11,872 nt of DNA from Cellvibrionales bacterium UBA2034 (GTDB taxonomy: Bacteria > Pseudomonadota > Gammaproteobacteria > Pseudomonadales > UBA7239): assembly GCA_002333095.1 (NCBI GenBank), contig DDBK01000051.1:581-12452 (forward strand), read 5' to 3'. A program made the position numbers and the translations under genes. Below the pieces are notes generated by a model that made no database searches, was not told where the DNA came from, and worked only from the letters and a program-made list of their open reading frames with translations. Below, piece after piece: positions 1 to 6,575 of the stretch. How positions within the stretch are numbered: position 1 is the stretch's first letter; every line of letters begins with the position of its first letter.

Positions 1-1
1 T

Positions 2-919
2 TCTGCTGGTGCCCGTAAATATGCCGGCGCACCATTCTTGCGGCATATGATTCTTGCAGCCATCGAAGAATTTCCGCATATTCCTGTCGTTATGCATCAG
101 GATCACGGTGTGAGCCCGGCGGTTTGCCAGCGTTCGATCCAGCTGGGTTTTTCATCTGTGATGATGGATGGTTCACTGGGTGAAGATGGCAAAACCCCGA
201 CGGATTATGCCTACAACGTCAAGGCAACTAAAACGGTGGTCGATTTTTCACATGCCTGTGGCGTGTCGGTGGAAGGCGAGATTGGCTGCCTTGGTTCATT
301 GGAAACCGGCATGATGGGCGAGGAAGATGGGCATGGCGCTGATGGCGTTCTTGATCACTCGCAGCTGTTGACTGACCCTGAAGAAGCTGCCAATTTTGTG
401 CGCGATACCGGCGTTGACGCGTTGGCTATCGCAATTGGCACATCGCATGGCGCGTACAAATTTACGCGCCCCCCGACTGGAGACATTCTTGCAATCGAGC
501 GCGTTAAAGCTATTAATGCGCGCATTCCTAATACCCACCTTGTTATGCATGGATCTTCAAGTGTGCCTCAGGAGTGGTTGGCGATCATCAATGAGTTTGG
601 CGGTGATATCAAACAGACTTATGGTGTGCCAGTTGAGCAAATCGTTGAAGCAATCAAGCATGGTGTACGCAAGGTAAATATCGATACCGATCTGCGCCTG
701 GCTTCAACAGGAGCAATCCGTAGATTCATGGCCAGGAATCCAGCTGAGTTTGATCCACGGAAATATCTGAAAGAAACTATCACAGCGATGCATGATATCT
801 GCATCCAGCGTTATGAAGCATTTGGCACCGCGGGCCAGGCGAGCAAGATCAAGCCGGTATCGTTGGAAGTAATGACGCAGCGTTATGCTAAAGGCGAGCT
901 GCAGCAGAAAGTAAACTGA
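2..919 (+). CDS. fba: Fructose-bisphosphate aldolase class II, 5'-truncated by window edge
   Basis: This enzyme cleaves fructose 1,6-bisphosphate to dihydroxyacetone phosphate and glyceraldehyde 3-phosphate, and runs the reverse reaction, in glycolysis, gluconeogenesis or the Calvin cycle. The frame is open from base 2 and reads [17 protein letters not shown], which is internal family sequence, so the true start lies upstream and roughly 45-50 residues are missing. The TTG at 38 is not a credible start. The HQDHG motif (about 95-109) supplies the catalytic Asp and a zinc-binding His; GTSHGAYKF and VMHGSSSVP supply the other metal and phosphate ligands; KVNIDTDLR follows. The [19 protein letters not shown] insert and overall shape fit the CbbA/Calvin-type subgroup (about 350 residues) rather than E. 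coli FbaA. This subgroup is also common in heterotrophs, so it does not show autotrophy. It converges on ppa, with a shared terminator between them. Confidence 0.95.
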   Translation, partial: SAGARKYAGAPFLRHMILAAIEEFPHIPVVMHQDHGVSPAVCQRSIQLGFSSVMMDGSLGEDGKTPTDYAYNVKATKTVVDFSHACGVSVEGEIGCLGSLETGMMGEEDGHGADGVLDHSQLLTDPEEAANFVRDTGVDALAIAIGTSHGAYKFTRPPTGDILAIERVKAINARIPNTHLVMHGSSSVPQEWLAIINEFGGDIKQTYGVPVEQIVEAIKHGVRKVNIDTDLRLASTGAIRRFMARNPAEFDPRKYLKETITAMHDICIQRYEAFGTAGQASKIKPVSLEVMTQRYAKGELQQKVN

Positions 920-933
920 TCTTGTCAGCAATA

Positions 934-965
934 AAAAAGGGCTGCGATGGCAGCCCTTTTTATTT
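934..965. terminator. Bidirectional intrinsic terminator between fba and ppa
   Basis: A perfect 12-bp stem (934-945 with 950-961) with a GATG loop has a GC core (GGGCTGC/GCAGCCC) flanked by A-runs on one side and T-runs on the other. It therefore works as a Rho-independent terminator in both directions. It sits between the convergent stops of fba (919) and ppa (992), as expected for a shared terminator. Confidence 0.9.
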
Positions 966-991
966 CCAGAATAGCTGGAGTGGATAAATAA

Positions 992-1528
992 TTAGCCATT
1001 ATCTTTCAGGTAAGCATCGCGTGCTTTCATGATTTCGGCCTCAGCAGCTTTTGCATCTTGCCAGCCATCAACTTTTACCCATTTGCCGGGTTCCAGATCC
1101 TTGTAGTTTTCAAAGAAATGTTCGATCTGCTTGATCAGCAGGGGTTGCAGGTCGGAGATTTCTTTCACGTCTTTGTAGATGGCTGATAACTTGGTGTGCG
1201 GCACAGCCAGCAGTTTTGCGTCTTTGCCTGCTTCGTCAGACATGTTCAAAATGCCGATCGGACGTGCGCGAATGACAGAGCCGGGCGCAACAGGATAAGG
1301 GGTTACTACCAGTACATCGAGTGCATCGCCGTCTTCTGACAAGGTGCCGGGGATGTAGCCATAGTTGGCAGGATAAAACATAGGAGTTGCCATGAAGCGG
1401 TCGACCATCAGGCAATCGGTGTCCTTGTCGATTTCATATTTGATCGGTGCATGGTTAGCAGGAATCTCGATCGCAACGTAGATATCGTGTGGCAGTTCTT
1501 TACCGGGTGACAGTTTGCTGAAGCTCAT
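992..1528 (-). CDS. ppa: Inorganic pyrophosphatase, family I
   Basis: This soluble cytoplasmic enzyme hydrolyses pyrophosphate to two phosphates, pulling nucleic acid, protein and coenzyme synthesis forward. At 178 residues it has the usual length of bacterial hexameric family I enzymes and reads through from the conserved N-terminal part (residues 8-30, ending in the active-site Lys) to the C-terminal [17 protein letters not shown] segment. The metal-binding signature is DGDALDV (residues 66-72), with Asp66, Asp68 and Asp71 kept; Asp98 and Asp103 in the SDEAGKDAK segment supply further ligands. The Ala in the signature replaces the Pro of the E. coli enzyme, a common variant. The ATG start fits the family N-terminus, but no strong Shine-Dalgarno sequence precedes it. 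It lies 68 bases downstream of mrp on the same strand, so co-transcription is possible; I see no convincing promoter of its own. Confidence 0.97.
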   Translation of the reverse strand: MSFSKLSPGKELPHDIYVAIEIPANHAPIKYEIDKDTDCLMVDRFMATPMFYPANYGYIPGTLSEDGDALDVLVVTPYPVAPGSVIRARPIGILNMSDEAGKDAKLLAVPHTKLSAIYKDVKEISDLQPLLIKQIEHFFENYKDLEPGKWVKVDGWQDAKAAEAEIMKARDAYLKDNG

Positions 1529-1596
1529 GGGTCTGGGGTCTCTGTTGAGTGGTAGATAGTGGCAGGATTTTCAGGGGCGCAATTGTAGCAGAGCCA

Positions 1597-2694
1597 CTAT
1601 GGATCTTTCATCTGCACAACACCGGGGATGCTGTTGCTGACAGGCAATCGGGATAGCTGGGCCGCCATCGCGCGTGCTATTTCGCGGTAGCTGGCAGCCA
1701 GTTTTCCGGCAGGCTCCGCGACAACAGTCGGTGTGCCACTTCCTGCCTGCTCCCGGATACGGATATCCAGGGGTAGTGAGCCGAGTAGCGGCGTCTGGTA
1801 CTCCTGTGCAATACGGCCGCCGCCCCCTTCGCCAAAAATGTGCTCCATATGGCCGCATTGTGAGCAAATATGCATGCTCATGTTTTCAATGATGCCCAGT
1901 ACCGGGATATGAATCTTGCGGAATGCCTCAATGCCTTTCTTGGCATCCAGCAGGGCAATATCCTGGGGCGTGGTGACTACCACGGCCGCTGTGAGGGGGG
2001 CAGATTGCGACAAAGTCAGCTGGATATCTCCTGTGCCGGGCGGCATATCAATCAGCAAATAATCGAGATCCTCCCATAAGGTCTGGTTTAGCAGTTGCTG
2101 TAACGCGCCGCTGGCCATTGGGCCTCGCCATACCATCGGGGTGCTCTCGGTGACTAACACCCCCATCGACATCAGTTGCACGCCATGGGCAGACATGGGC
2201 ACAAAATATTTCTGGTCGCGAGTTTCTGGCCTGGCATCATCGGCGATACCCATCATGACAGGCAGGCTGGGGCCGTAGATGTCGGCATCCAGCAATCCCA
2301 CTTTGGCGCCTTCAGCTGCCAGCGCCAGTGCCAGATTGGCAGCGGTCGTTGATTTGCCTACACCGCCTTTACCGGAAGCAATAGCGATAAGGTTGCTGAC
2401 CCGACGCATGGGAGGGGCCTTGCTCTGGCTTTCGTGTGCAGAAATACGCCAGCGAATGTCGATGTTGACCTGATCCAGCTCCGGCACGCACGTGTTGATT
2501 TGCTGACGGAGTGCGTTTGCCATTTCCTCACGGAAGCCGGCAGCAGGATAGCCAAGCTCCAGTTCAACAGTGGCAATCGATTGATCTACCCGTATGCGCC
2601 GCAAGCACTCAGCACTAACCAGATCTGTTTGCAGGTAGGGGTCTATCCATTGTTGCAAGGCGTTTTCTATACGGGGAATCTGGGCGGTAGTCAT
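1597..2694 (-). CDS. apbC: Iron-sulfur cluster carrier ATPase Mrp/ApbC
   Basis: Mrp/ApbC proteins are cytoplasmic P-loop ATPases of the ParA/MinD superfamily that carry Fe-S clusters and deliver them to apo-proteins. At 365 residues the length is typical of the gammaproteobacterial form. Residues 1-85 form the MIP18/DUF59-like N-terminal domain. The deviant Walker A GKGGVGKS is at 108-115, followed by DADIYGPSLP (136-145), the Walker B/switch segment DMPPGTGDIQL (216-226) and the C-terminal CSQC pair (Cys277 and Cys280) that holds the bridging cluster in a homodimer. All key residues are present. In many relatives the gene is divergent from metG; here the divergent neighbour is a diguanylate cyclase gene instead. 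A TATAAT box lies about 27 bases upstream of the start. The ribosome binding site is weak. Confidence 0.95.
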   Translation of the reverse strand: MTTAQIPRIENALQQWIDPYLQTDLVSAECLRRIRVDQSIATVELELGYPAAGFREEMANALRQQINTCVPELDQVNIDIRWRISAHESQSKAPPMRRVSNLIAIASGKGGVGKSTTAANLALALAAEGAKVGLLDADIYGPSLPVMMGIADDARPETRDQKYFVPMSAHGVQLMSMGVLVTESTPMVWRGPMASGALQQLLNQTLWEDLDYLLIDMPPGTGDIQLTLSQSAPLTAAVVVTTPQDIALLDAKKGIEAFRKIHIPVLGIIENMSMHICSQCGHMEHIFGEGGGGRIAQEYQTPLLGSLPLDIRIREQAGSGTPTVVAEPAGKLAASYREIARAMAAQLSRLPVSNSIPGVVQMKDP

Positions 2695-2720
2695 GGCATG
2701 GCTCGTTGAAAATCCTGCGC

Positions 2721-2749
2721 ATTATAAACAGCTGGTGCGTTGCTAACGA
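2721..2749 (-). promoter_or_regulatory. Candidate sigma-70 promoter of apbC
   Basis: On the minus strand a perfect TATAAT -10 box (complement of 2721-2726) is preceded, after a 17-base spacer, by TCGTTA, a 3-of-6 match to the -35 consensus. Transcription would start near 2714, giving an untranslated leader of about 20 bases. The -10 box is strong and the -35 weak. Confidence 0.5.
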
Positions 2750-2766
2750 CGCTACAGAACCAATGG

Positions 2767-2795
2767 TTATTACGTCGACAACCCAAGTCTATATA
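2767..2795 (+). promoter_or_regulatory. Weak candidate promoter of the CHASE-GGDEF gene
   Basis: TATATA at 2790-2795 is preceded by TTATTA (2767-2772) with a 17-base spacer. Each box is only a partial match to the sigma-70 consensus. If used, the transcript would carry a leader of about 130 bases, long enough for post-transcriptional control. Other AT-rich hexamers (CTATAG near 2803) could serve instead, so this is tentative. Confidence 0.25.
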
Positions 2796-2918
2796 CACAG
2801 GCTCTATAGTTGTGTAAGACTTGCCGCCGCTTGTCGGCTAATTTCGACCGCCTGTTGGTCTGGGTTCGGGAAAAACGGCACGCAGGAGTATCGTTGCGCA
2901 AAGGAACCAGATAACAAG

Positions 2919-2939
2919 ATGAAGACTGGTACATGCTGA
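2919..2939 (+). other. Possible 6-codon leader ORF overlapping the cyclase start
   Basis: An ATG at 2919 opens a short frame (MKTGTC) whose TGA (2937-2939) overlaps the start region of the cyclase gene in the arrangement ATGcTGA, the geometry of translational coupling. AAAGGAA at 2900-2906 could be its ribosome binding site, although 12 bases is a long spacing. The cyclase ATG itself has no good Shine-Dalgarno sequence, and a stop codon at 2912-2914 rules out a longer in-frame start. The overlap is seen directly; a coupling role is inference. Confidence 0.3.
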
Positions 2940-4498
2940 GTCATTTTACATATTTAAGGGTGTTGAACCTGCTGCTGGGCCTGGCGCTCGCGGCCACGTC
3001 TTTCTTTCTGTCATTCAAACATGAGCAGCAACAGATATATCAGCGCTTCACGTCTGAGGTGGATGCGTTGGCCAGTTCGCTAGAGCTGGAGCTGGGAAGA
3101 AATATTGCACTCCTGATGTCTTTCCGTAGTTTTCATGAAGCCTTTCCACAGGTGAATAACGCCGGCTTTTCTATTTTCAGTCGCAATGCGCGGGAATATA
3201 ACGGTGGCGTTTATGGTATGAAGTGGGCTCCGCGTGTTCTCGAAGTAGATCGTGCAAAATTTGAAGCCATGCTCAAAGCTGAAACCGGTGTTGCCACTAT
3301 CACAGAGATGACCGATCAAGGTGTGCAGCAGCCCGCTCCTGTCAGTGAGGAGTATTACCCGATATTGTTATCAGAGCCGATGGCGCGCAAGGAATTGCCT
3401 ATCGGCTACGATCTCGCATCGCGTATAGCAACGCGCACTGCGCTTGAAACTGCAGCATCCAATAACCAGGCTATTGCATCTGCGCCTATTACAGTCACAG
3501 AAAGCGGCAAGAGCACATTTATTTATTTTATTTCATTGCCGCTTTACACCAAGAGTGCTGAAAGCGAGGAAGAACGCTGGGTAAACCTGAAGGGATTTGT
3601 CGTGGGCCTTTACGACATTGATGCGATATTCAACAACGTGCTGGATAATGCATGGAGTTGGGATACCACTAACAGCATCGCTCTGGAAGATATGTCCAGC
3701 CAGGTAAGTGCTGAGACATTAATTTCCATACAGCGTGGAGAAAATATTGTTGATGATTCCCGCTTTGAATATACAAAACAGCTGACGCCGATTGCAGACT
3801 TGCAGTGGTTTCTTGTTGCCCGACCTTCAGAAAGTTATTTCAAGAAACACCGTACAGCATTTCCCTACATGCTGGGTGTCGGCATCCTGCTGTTTGCTTT
3901 AATGATAGAAGCGTATTTACGTGTATTGCGACGTGTTGATAATGAATTACAGGATGCTGCGCTGGTGGATGGCCTGACGCGGATTTCCAATCGCCGCCGT
4001 TTTTTTGATCAGCTTCATAAAGAATGGCCGCGAGCCCAGCGTTTTTTTCGACCGCTGACGATTGTGGTGAGCGATGTTGATAACTTCAAGAAGTACAACG
4101 ATATTTACGGCCACGTTCGGGGTGACCGTTGTTTGCATGATGTGGCGCAGGCATTGCATAAGAGTGTACATCGCCCAGGCGACCTGGTGGCGCGTTATGG
4201 TGGTGAAGAATTCGCCATGATATTGCCAGAAACAACGCTGGAAGCTGCGCGTGAGGTGGCTGAGAAATGCAGGCAAGCGGTTCAGGATCTGGGCATTGAA
4301 CACGCAGGTAATGCCGGTTATGGCGTGGTTACTATCAGTATTGGTGTTGCGTGCATAGTGCCAGAAGAAGACCTGCATTATGGCGACCTGATTGAAATGG
4401 CAGATCAGGCGCTGTATGAAAGTAAAGAAAAAGGGCGCAACTGTGTCTCACTTTACCGGACAACAGGAGAGCGCCGTCGCTCTCCCGATCAGGCGTAG
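2933..4498 (+). CDS. Membrane diguanylate cyclase with CHASE sensor domain (CHASE-GGDEF)
   Basis: This protein is predicted to make the second messenger cyclic di-GMP from two GTP in response to an extracytoplasmic signal. Residues 9-28 form the first membrane helix. Residues about 75-230 are a periplasmic CHASE domain, recognisable from the WAPRV...R..FE start, the YYPI..SEP segment and the GYDLASRIATRTALETA segment. A second helix spans about 310-330. The GGDEF domain runs from about 344 to 508, with the active-site motif GGEEF (423-427), the DVDNFKKYND metal/GTP-binding segment (381-390) and an intact inhibitory I-site RPGD (414-417) exactly five residues before GGEEF. The enzyme is therefore likely active and subject to product inhibition. 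There is no EAL domain. The ligand is unknown. The leader contains two GGA motifs (2885-2887 and 2903-2905), possible CsrA/RsmA sites. The gene converges on radA with only 27 bases between the stops. Confidence 0.92.
   Translation: MLSHFTYLRVLNLLLGLALAATSFFLSFKHEQQQIYQRFTSEVDALASSLELELGRNIALLMSFRSFHEAFPQVNNAGFSIFSRNAREYNGGVYGMKWAPRVLEVDRAKFEAMLKAETGVATITEMTDQGVQQPAPVSEEYYPILLSEPMARKELPIGYDLASRIATRTALETAASNNQAIASAPITVTESGKSTFIYFISLPLYTKSAESEEERWVNLKGFVVGLYDIDAIFNNVLDNAWSWDTTNSIALEDMSSQVSAETLISIQRGENIVDDSRFEYTKQLTPIADLQWFLVARPSESYFKKHRTAFPYMLGVGILLFALMIEAYLRVLRRVDNELQDAALVDGLTRISNRRRFFDQLHKEWPRAQRFFRPLTIVVSDVDNFKKYNDIYGHVRGDRCLHDVAQALHKSVHRPGDLVARYGGEEFAMILPETTLEAAREVAEKCRQAVQDLGIEHAGNAGYGVVTISIGVACIVPEEDLHYGDLIEMADQALYESKEKGRNCVSLYRTTGERRRSPDQA
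4466..4485. repeat. Perfect 8-bp inverted repeat in the last codons of the cyclase gene
   Basis: GGAGAGCG (4466-4473) and CGCTCTCC (4478-4485) pair perfectly around a CCGT loop, just before the cyclase stop. It lies between the convergent cyclase and radA genes, where a terminator would be expected, but no T-run follows on either strand. It is not a classical intrinsic terminator. It could stabilise the 3' end or assist Rho-dependent termination. Confidence 0.4.
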
Positions 4499-4525
4499 TC
4501 TGATACTGCATGCATGGCGCAGCTT

Positions 4526-5902
4526 CTAGCGCTCCAGTGCATCCAGTGCCTCAGAAAGATTTTTTACGCCAATAATTTGCATGTCTCCTAATGATTCTCT
4601 CGGTGCATTCGCTGCTGGCACGATAGCTTTGCGAAAACCGTGTTTGGCTGCTTCGCGTATACGTTCCTGCCCGCTGGGTACCGGCCGTATCTCGCCAGAT
4701 AAACCCACTTCACCAAATACCACCAGATCACGAGGAAGCGGGCGATTGCGAAAGCTGGAGACCATGGCCAACAATGACGCAAGATCCGCGCTGGTTTCGC
4801 TGACTTTTACGCCGCCCACCACATTCACAAAAACATCCTGATCACCCAGCATCAGTCCACCGTGCCGATGCAATACGGCCAGTAGCATCGCTAAACGGTT
4901 CTGGTCCAGGCCGACAGCGACCCGCCGCGGGTTGCCGAAAGCATTCGTATCGACGAGTGCCTGTATCTCGACCAGCAAGGGCCGCGTGCCTTCCCACACC
5001 ACCATCACCACAGAGCCACTGGCTACTTCATCACTGCGCGACAGGAAAATAGCCGAAGGGTTATTCACTTCGCGCAAACCCTGCTCGGTCATGGCGAATA
5101 CCCCCAGTTCGTTCACTGCACCAAAGCGGTTTTTATGGCTGCGCAGCGTGCGGTAGCGGGAGTCATCCGTGCTTTCCAACATGATGGAAGCATCAATCAT
5201 GTGCTCAAGCACTTTGGGTCCCGCCAGGGAGCCATCTTTGGTGACGTGCCCTACCAGAATCAGCACGGTGCCTGTTTGTTTGGCGAAGCGGGTAAGCAGC
5301 GCTGCGCACTCACGCACTTGCGCCACAGAACCGGGAGCAGATGCCAGTTCAGGCCAGTGCATTACCTGGATGGAGTCCACGACCATCACGGCTGGGCCCA
5401 GTGATTCGGCGATACCGAGCAGCAGCTCGATATTGGTTTCAGACAACGTCTGCAATTTATCGGTGGGCAGCCCCAGCCGCCGCGCGCGCATGGCTACTTG
5501 TTGCAGGGATTCTTCACCTGTGACGTACAGACAGGATTGCTCATTGGCCAATTTGCAGAGCAGCTGCAGCAATAGCGTGCTCTTGCCTGCGCCGGGATTT
5601 CCGCCAATCAGCACTGCCGAACCTGATACCAGCCCACCGCCAAGTACGCGGTCGAGTTCGGCGCTGCCTGTATTGATGCGTGGTTGTTCCCGAAGGGCAA
5701 TCTGATCCAGTGTCTGGACGTTGCCGCCAGCCGCGCCAGCAAATCCGTCCTTGCGTCCTGCGCTGGTACGGAGGTGCTTGCTACTGCCGAGACGTACTTC
5801 AGCAAGGGTATTCCAGGCCCCACAGGCCGTGCACTGGCCGGCCCACTTGTTGTAATCCGCGCCGCAATCGTTGCAGACAAAGGCGCTTTTGCTTTTGCTC
5901 AT
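4526..5902 (-). CDS. radA: DNA repair protein RadA (RecA-like branch-migration helicase)
   Basis: RadA (Sms) is a cytoplasmic RecA-related ATPase that drives branch migration of recombination intermediates during repair and transformation. Numbered from an alternative ATG at 5914, the four-Cys zinc finger is C14/C17/C28/C31, Walker A GGNPGAGKST spans 104-113, the Walker B region LGPAVMVVDSIQ is near 172-183, and the RadA-specific KNRFG motif is 261-265. The C-terminal third is the Lon-protease-like domain (PRDLVVFGEVGLSGEIRPV), which lacks peptidase function in this family. I chose the second ATG (5902, 458 residues) because MSKSKSAFVCNDCG matches the usual RadA N-terminus. The upstream ATG (MHDT extension, 462 residues) cannot be excluded, since neither start has a clear Shine-Dalgarno sequence. 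I could not find a convincing promoter upstream. Confidence 0.95.
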   Translation of the reverse strand: MSKSKSAFVCNDCGADYNKWAGQCTACGAWNTLAEVRLGSSKHLRTSAGRKDGFAGAAGGNVQTLDQIALREQPRINTGSAELDRVLGGGLVSGSAVLIGGNPGAGKSTLLLQLLCKLANEQSCLYVTGEESLQQVAMRARRLGLPTDKLQTLSETNIELLLGIAESLGPAVMVVDSIQVMHWPELASAPGSVAQVRECAALLTRFAKQTGTVLILVGHVTKDGSLAGPKVLEHMIDASIMLESTDDSRYRTLRSHKNRFGAVNELGVFAMTEQGLREVNNPSAIFLSRSDEVASGSVVMVVWEGTRPLLVEIQALVDTNAFGNPRRVAVGLDQNRLAMLLAVLHRHGGLMLGDQDVFVNVVGGVKVSETSADLASLLAMVSSFRNRPLPRDLVVFGEVGLSGEIRPVPSGQERIREAAKHGFRKAIVPAANAPRESLGDMQIIGVKNLSEALDALER

Positions 5903-6015
5903 CGTGTCATGCATTCAGTATGAAGGCGCAATGCCAGAGTGGCAGCGCAGTGGGCATATGGTACACCGCAACAGACTTGGCTGGTCGCAAGTCACCCGCG
6001 TAAATAGCTGGGTGT

Positions 6016-6035
6016 TTGTAAGAGATCTCTTACAA
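6016..6035. promoter_or_regulatory. GacA/UvrY binding site (TGTAAG-N6-CTTACA)
   Basis: TGTAAG (6017-6022), six bases (AGATCT), then CTTACA (6029-6034) is an exact match to the upstream activating sequence bound by the response regulator GacA in front of rsmX/rsmY/rsmZ of Pseudomonas. The palindrome is perfect over 20 bases (6016-6035), including the spacer. No annotated gene explains it: the nearest start codons are radA, facing away, and the small membrane protein more than 300 bases downstream. The GGA-rich RNA region begins about 55 bases to its right, which fits activation of that RNA. Confidence 0.85.
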
Positions 6036-6089
6036 GAATTGGAGACTTTGGCGACTATCACTGCGTGCGGAAATCGGCAAAATAGCAAC

Positions 6090-6310
6090 ACACGGACGAC
6101 AGCACACATGGAGGTGCTATTTGTACGCGTAGTCGGTAACGACTTGAAGGAACGGTCAGTCAGGGAGCATGGAGCATAGACTGAACCAGAAGGGTGCTAA
6201 AGGATGCGGCCTGTTAGCGGCAGGCACTAGTTTTGAGAGCACACGGAAGACATCTAATAGATGGACCGAGAACCCCGCAGCACCGGATGTGCTGCGGGGT
6301 TTATTTTTTT
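6090..6310 (+). ncRNA. Predicted RsmY/RsmZ/CsrB-type CsrA-sequestering small RNA
   Basis: RNAs of this class bind several copies of the translational regulator CsrA/RsmA through GGA motifs and so relieve repression of its target mRNAs. From 6090 to the terminator there are nine GGA triplets, eight of them ANGGA: GGA starts at 6094, 6110, 6149, 6164, 6171, 6202, 6245 and 6263, with the ninth at 6285 in the terminator loop. Chance would give about one ANGGA in 220 bases. Predicted hairpins are GCAC/GTGC (6102-6105 with 6114-6117) with ATGGA in its loop; AGTCG-GTAA-CGACT (6131-6144); GGTCAGTC/GACTGAACC (6154-6161 with 6179-6187, one bulge) holding two GGA; GCCTG/CAGGC (6209-6225); CATCT/AGATG (6251-6263); and the terminator. 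The 5' end is uncertain: I placed it after a CAAAAT -10-like hexamer (6078-6083), 55-73 bases beyond the GacA box. A start near 6130 is also possible. No credible ORF covers it. Confidence 0.8.
6271..6310 (+). terminator. Intrinsic terminator of the GGA-rich RNA
   Basis: A 13-bp perfect stem (6271-6283 with 6289-6301, core CCCCGCAGCAC/GTGCTGCGGGG) encloses a CGGAT loop and is followed by TATTTTTTT. This is a very strong Rho-independent terminator for the plus strand. There is no plus-strand protein gene upstream to terminate, which argues for a transcribed RNA. The GGA in the loop could itself bind CsrA, as proposed for terminator loops of other Rsm RNAs. Confidence 0.93.
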
Positions 6311-6353
6311 GCACTATGATCTTCAGGTCAATCACTTCCGGTAGAAACCAGCT

Positions 6354-6557
6354 ATGAGTGCCAAGAGTATTTTCCTGTTTCTGGTTGTCGTCGGTGCAGT
6401 GGTCTGGTTCGTGACAAAAGACACCCATGAGCCTCCCAAAAAAGTAGAAAGCCTCACTGCCGGACAACAAAAGCAGATGGAAAAAGCCTCCAACATGGGC
6501 AAGGATCTACAGGAGTCGCTGGATCAGCGAATGCAGGCATCTCCCGCAGAAGATTGA
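6354..6557 (+). CDS. Small single-helix membrane protein, function unknown
   Basis: This is a 67-residue frame that I do not recognise. Residues 5-22 (SIFLFLVVVGAVVWFVTK) form one strongly hydrophobic helix, probably an N-terminal anchor. The rest is a charged, Gln/Lys-rich helix-prone tail (residues 30-62) that would lie on one side of the inner membrane. The ATG lies 44 bases after the terminator of the upstream RNA, leaving little room for a promoter; read-through or a compact promoter at 6311-6350 is possible. The Shine-Dalgarno sequence is poor. It converges on the oxidoreductase gene with an 18-base gap. The clear anchor-plus-soluble-tail organisation makes it more credible than the shadow frames, but expression is unproven. 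Confidence 0.6.
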   Translation: MSAKSIFLFLVVVGAVVWFVTKDTHEPPKKVESLTAGQQKQMEKASNMGKDLQESLDQRMQASPAED

Positions 6558-6575
6558 AGTGCTAAATGGATATTT

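Noticed and set aside
38..40. TTG at 38 as the aldolase start codon
   Set aside because: The frame is open to the window edge and upstream codons encode conserved aldolase sequence, so the gene is simply truncated by the window.
2813..2830. TGTAAG upstream of the cyclase gene as a second GacA box
   Set aside because: The second half-site is missing: after six bases the sequence reads CGCCGC instead of CTTACA.
2706..2939. Plus-strand frame of 77 codons upstream of the cyclase gene
   Set aside because: Low-complexity, Cys/Arg-rich translation without domain character, and it overlaps the apbC promoter. Only its last six codons, from the ATG at 2919, are considered as a possible leader ORF.
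4466..4525. Intrinsic terminator between the cyclase gene and radA
   Set aside because: The hairpin is perfect but inside the coding end and has no T-run on either strand, so it is reported only as an inverted repeat.
4581..4841. Plus-strand frames antisense to radA, ptsP, apbC and the oxidoreductase gene (this one as example; the longest others are at 5169-5705 and 7111-7602)
   Set aside because: They are mirror frames of well-identified genes with biased, Ser/Arg/Pro-rich translations and no start signals.
5871..6179. Plus-strand frame of 102 codons across the radA upstream region and GacA box
   Set aside because: It runs through the palindrome and GGA-rich region, overlaps the radA start antisense, has no ribosome binding site, and its residue composition shows no protein-like pattern.
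6169..6357. Plus-strand frame of 62 codons inside the GGA-rich RNA
   Set aside because: It reads straight through the strong terminator hairpin, and the GGA motifs and hairpins explain the sequence better than coding.
6156..6470. Minus-strand frame of 104 codons over the RNA terminator and small membrane protein gene
   Set aside because: It would cover the terminator and the antisense of the better-supported 67-residue gene; no recognisable protein features.
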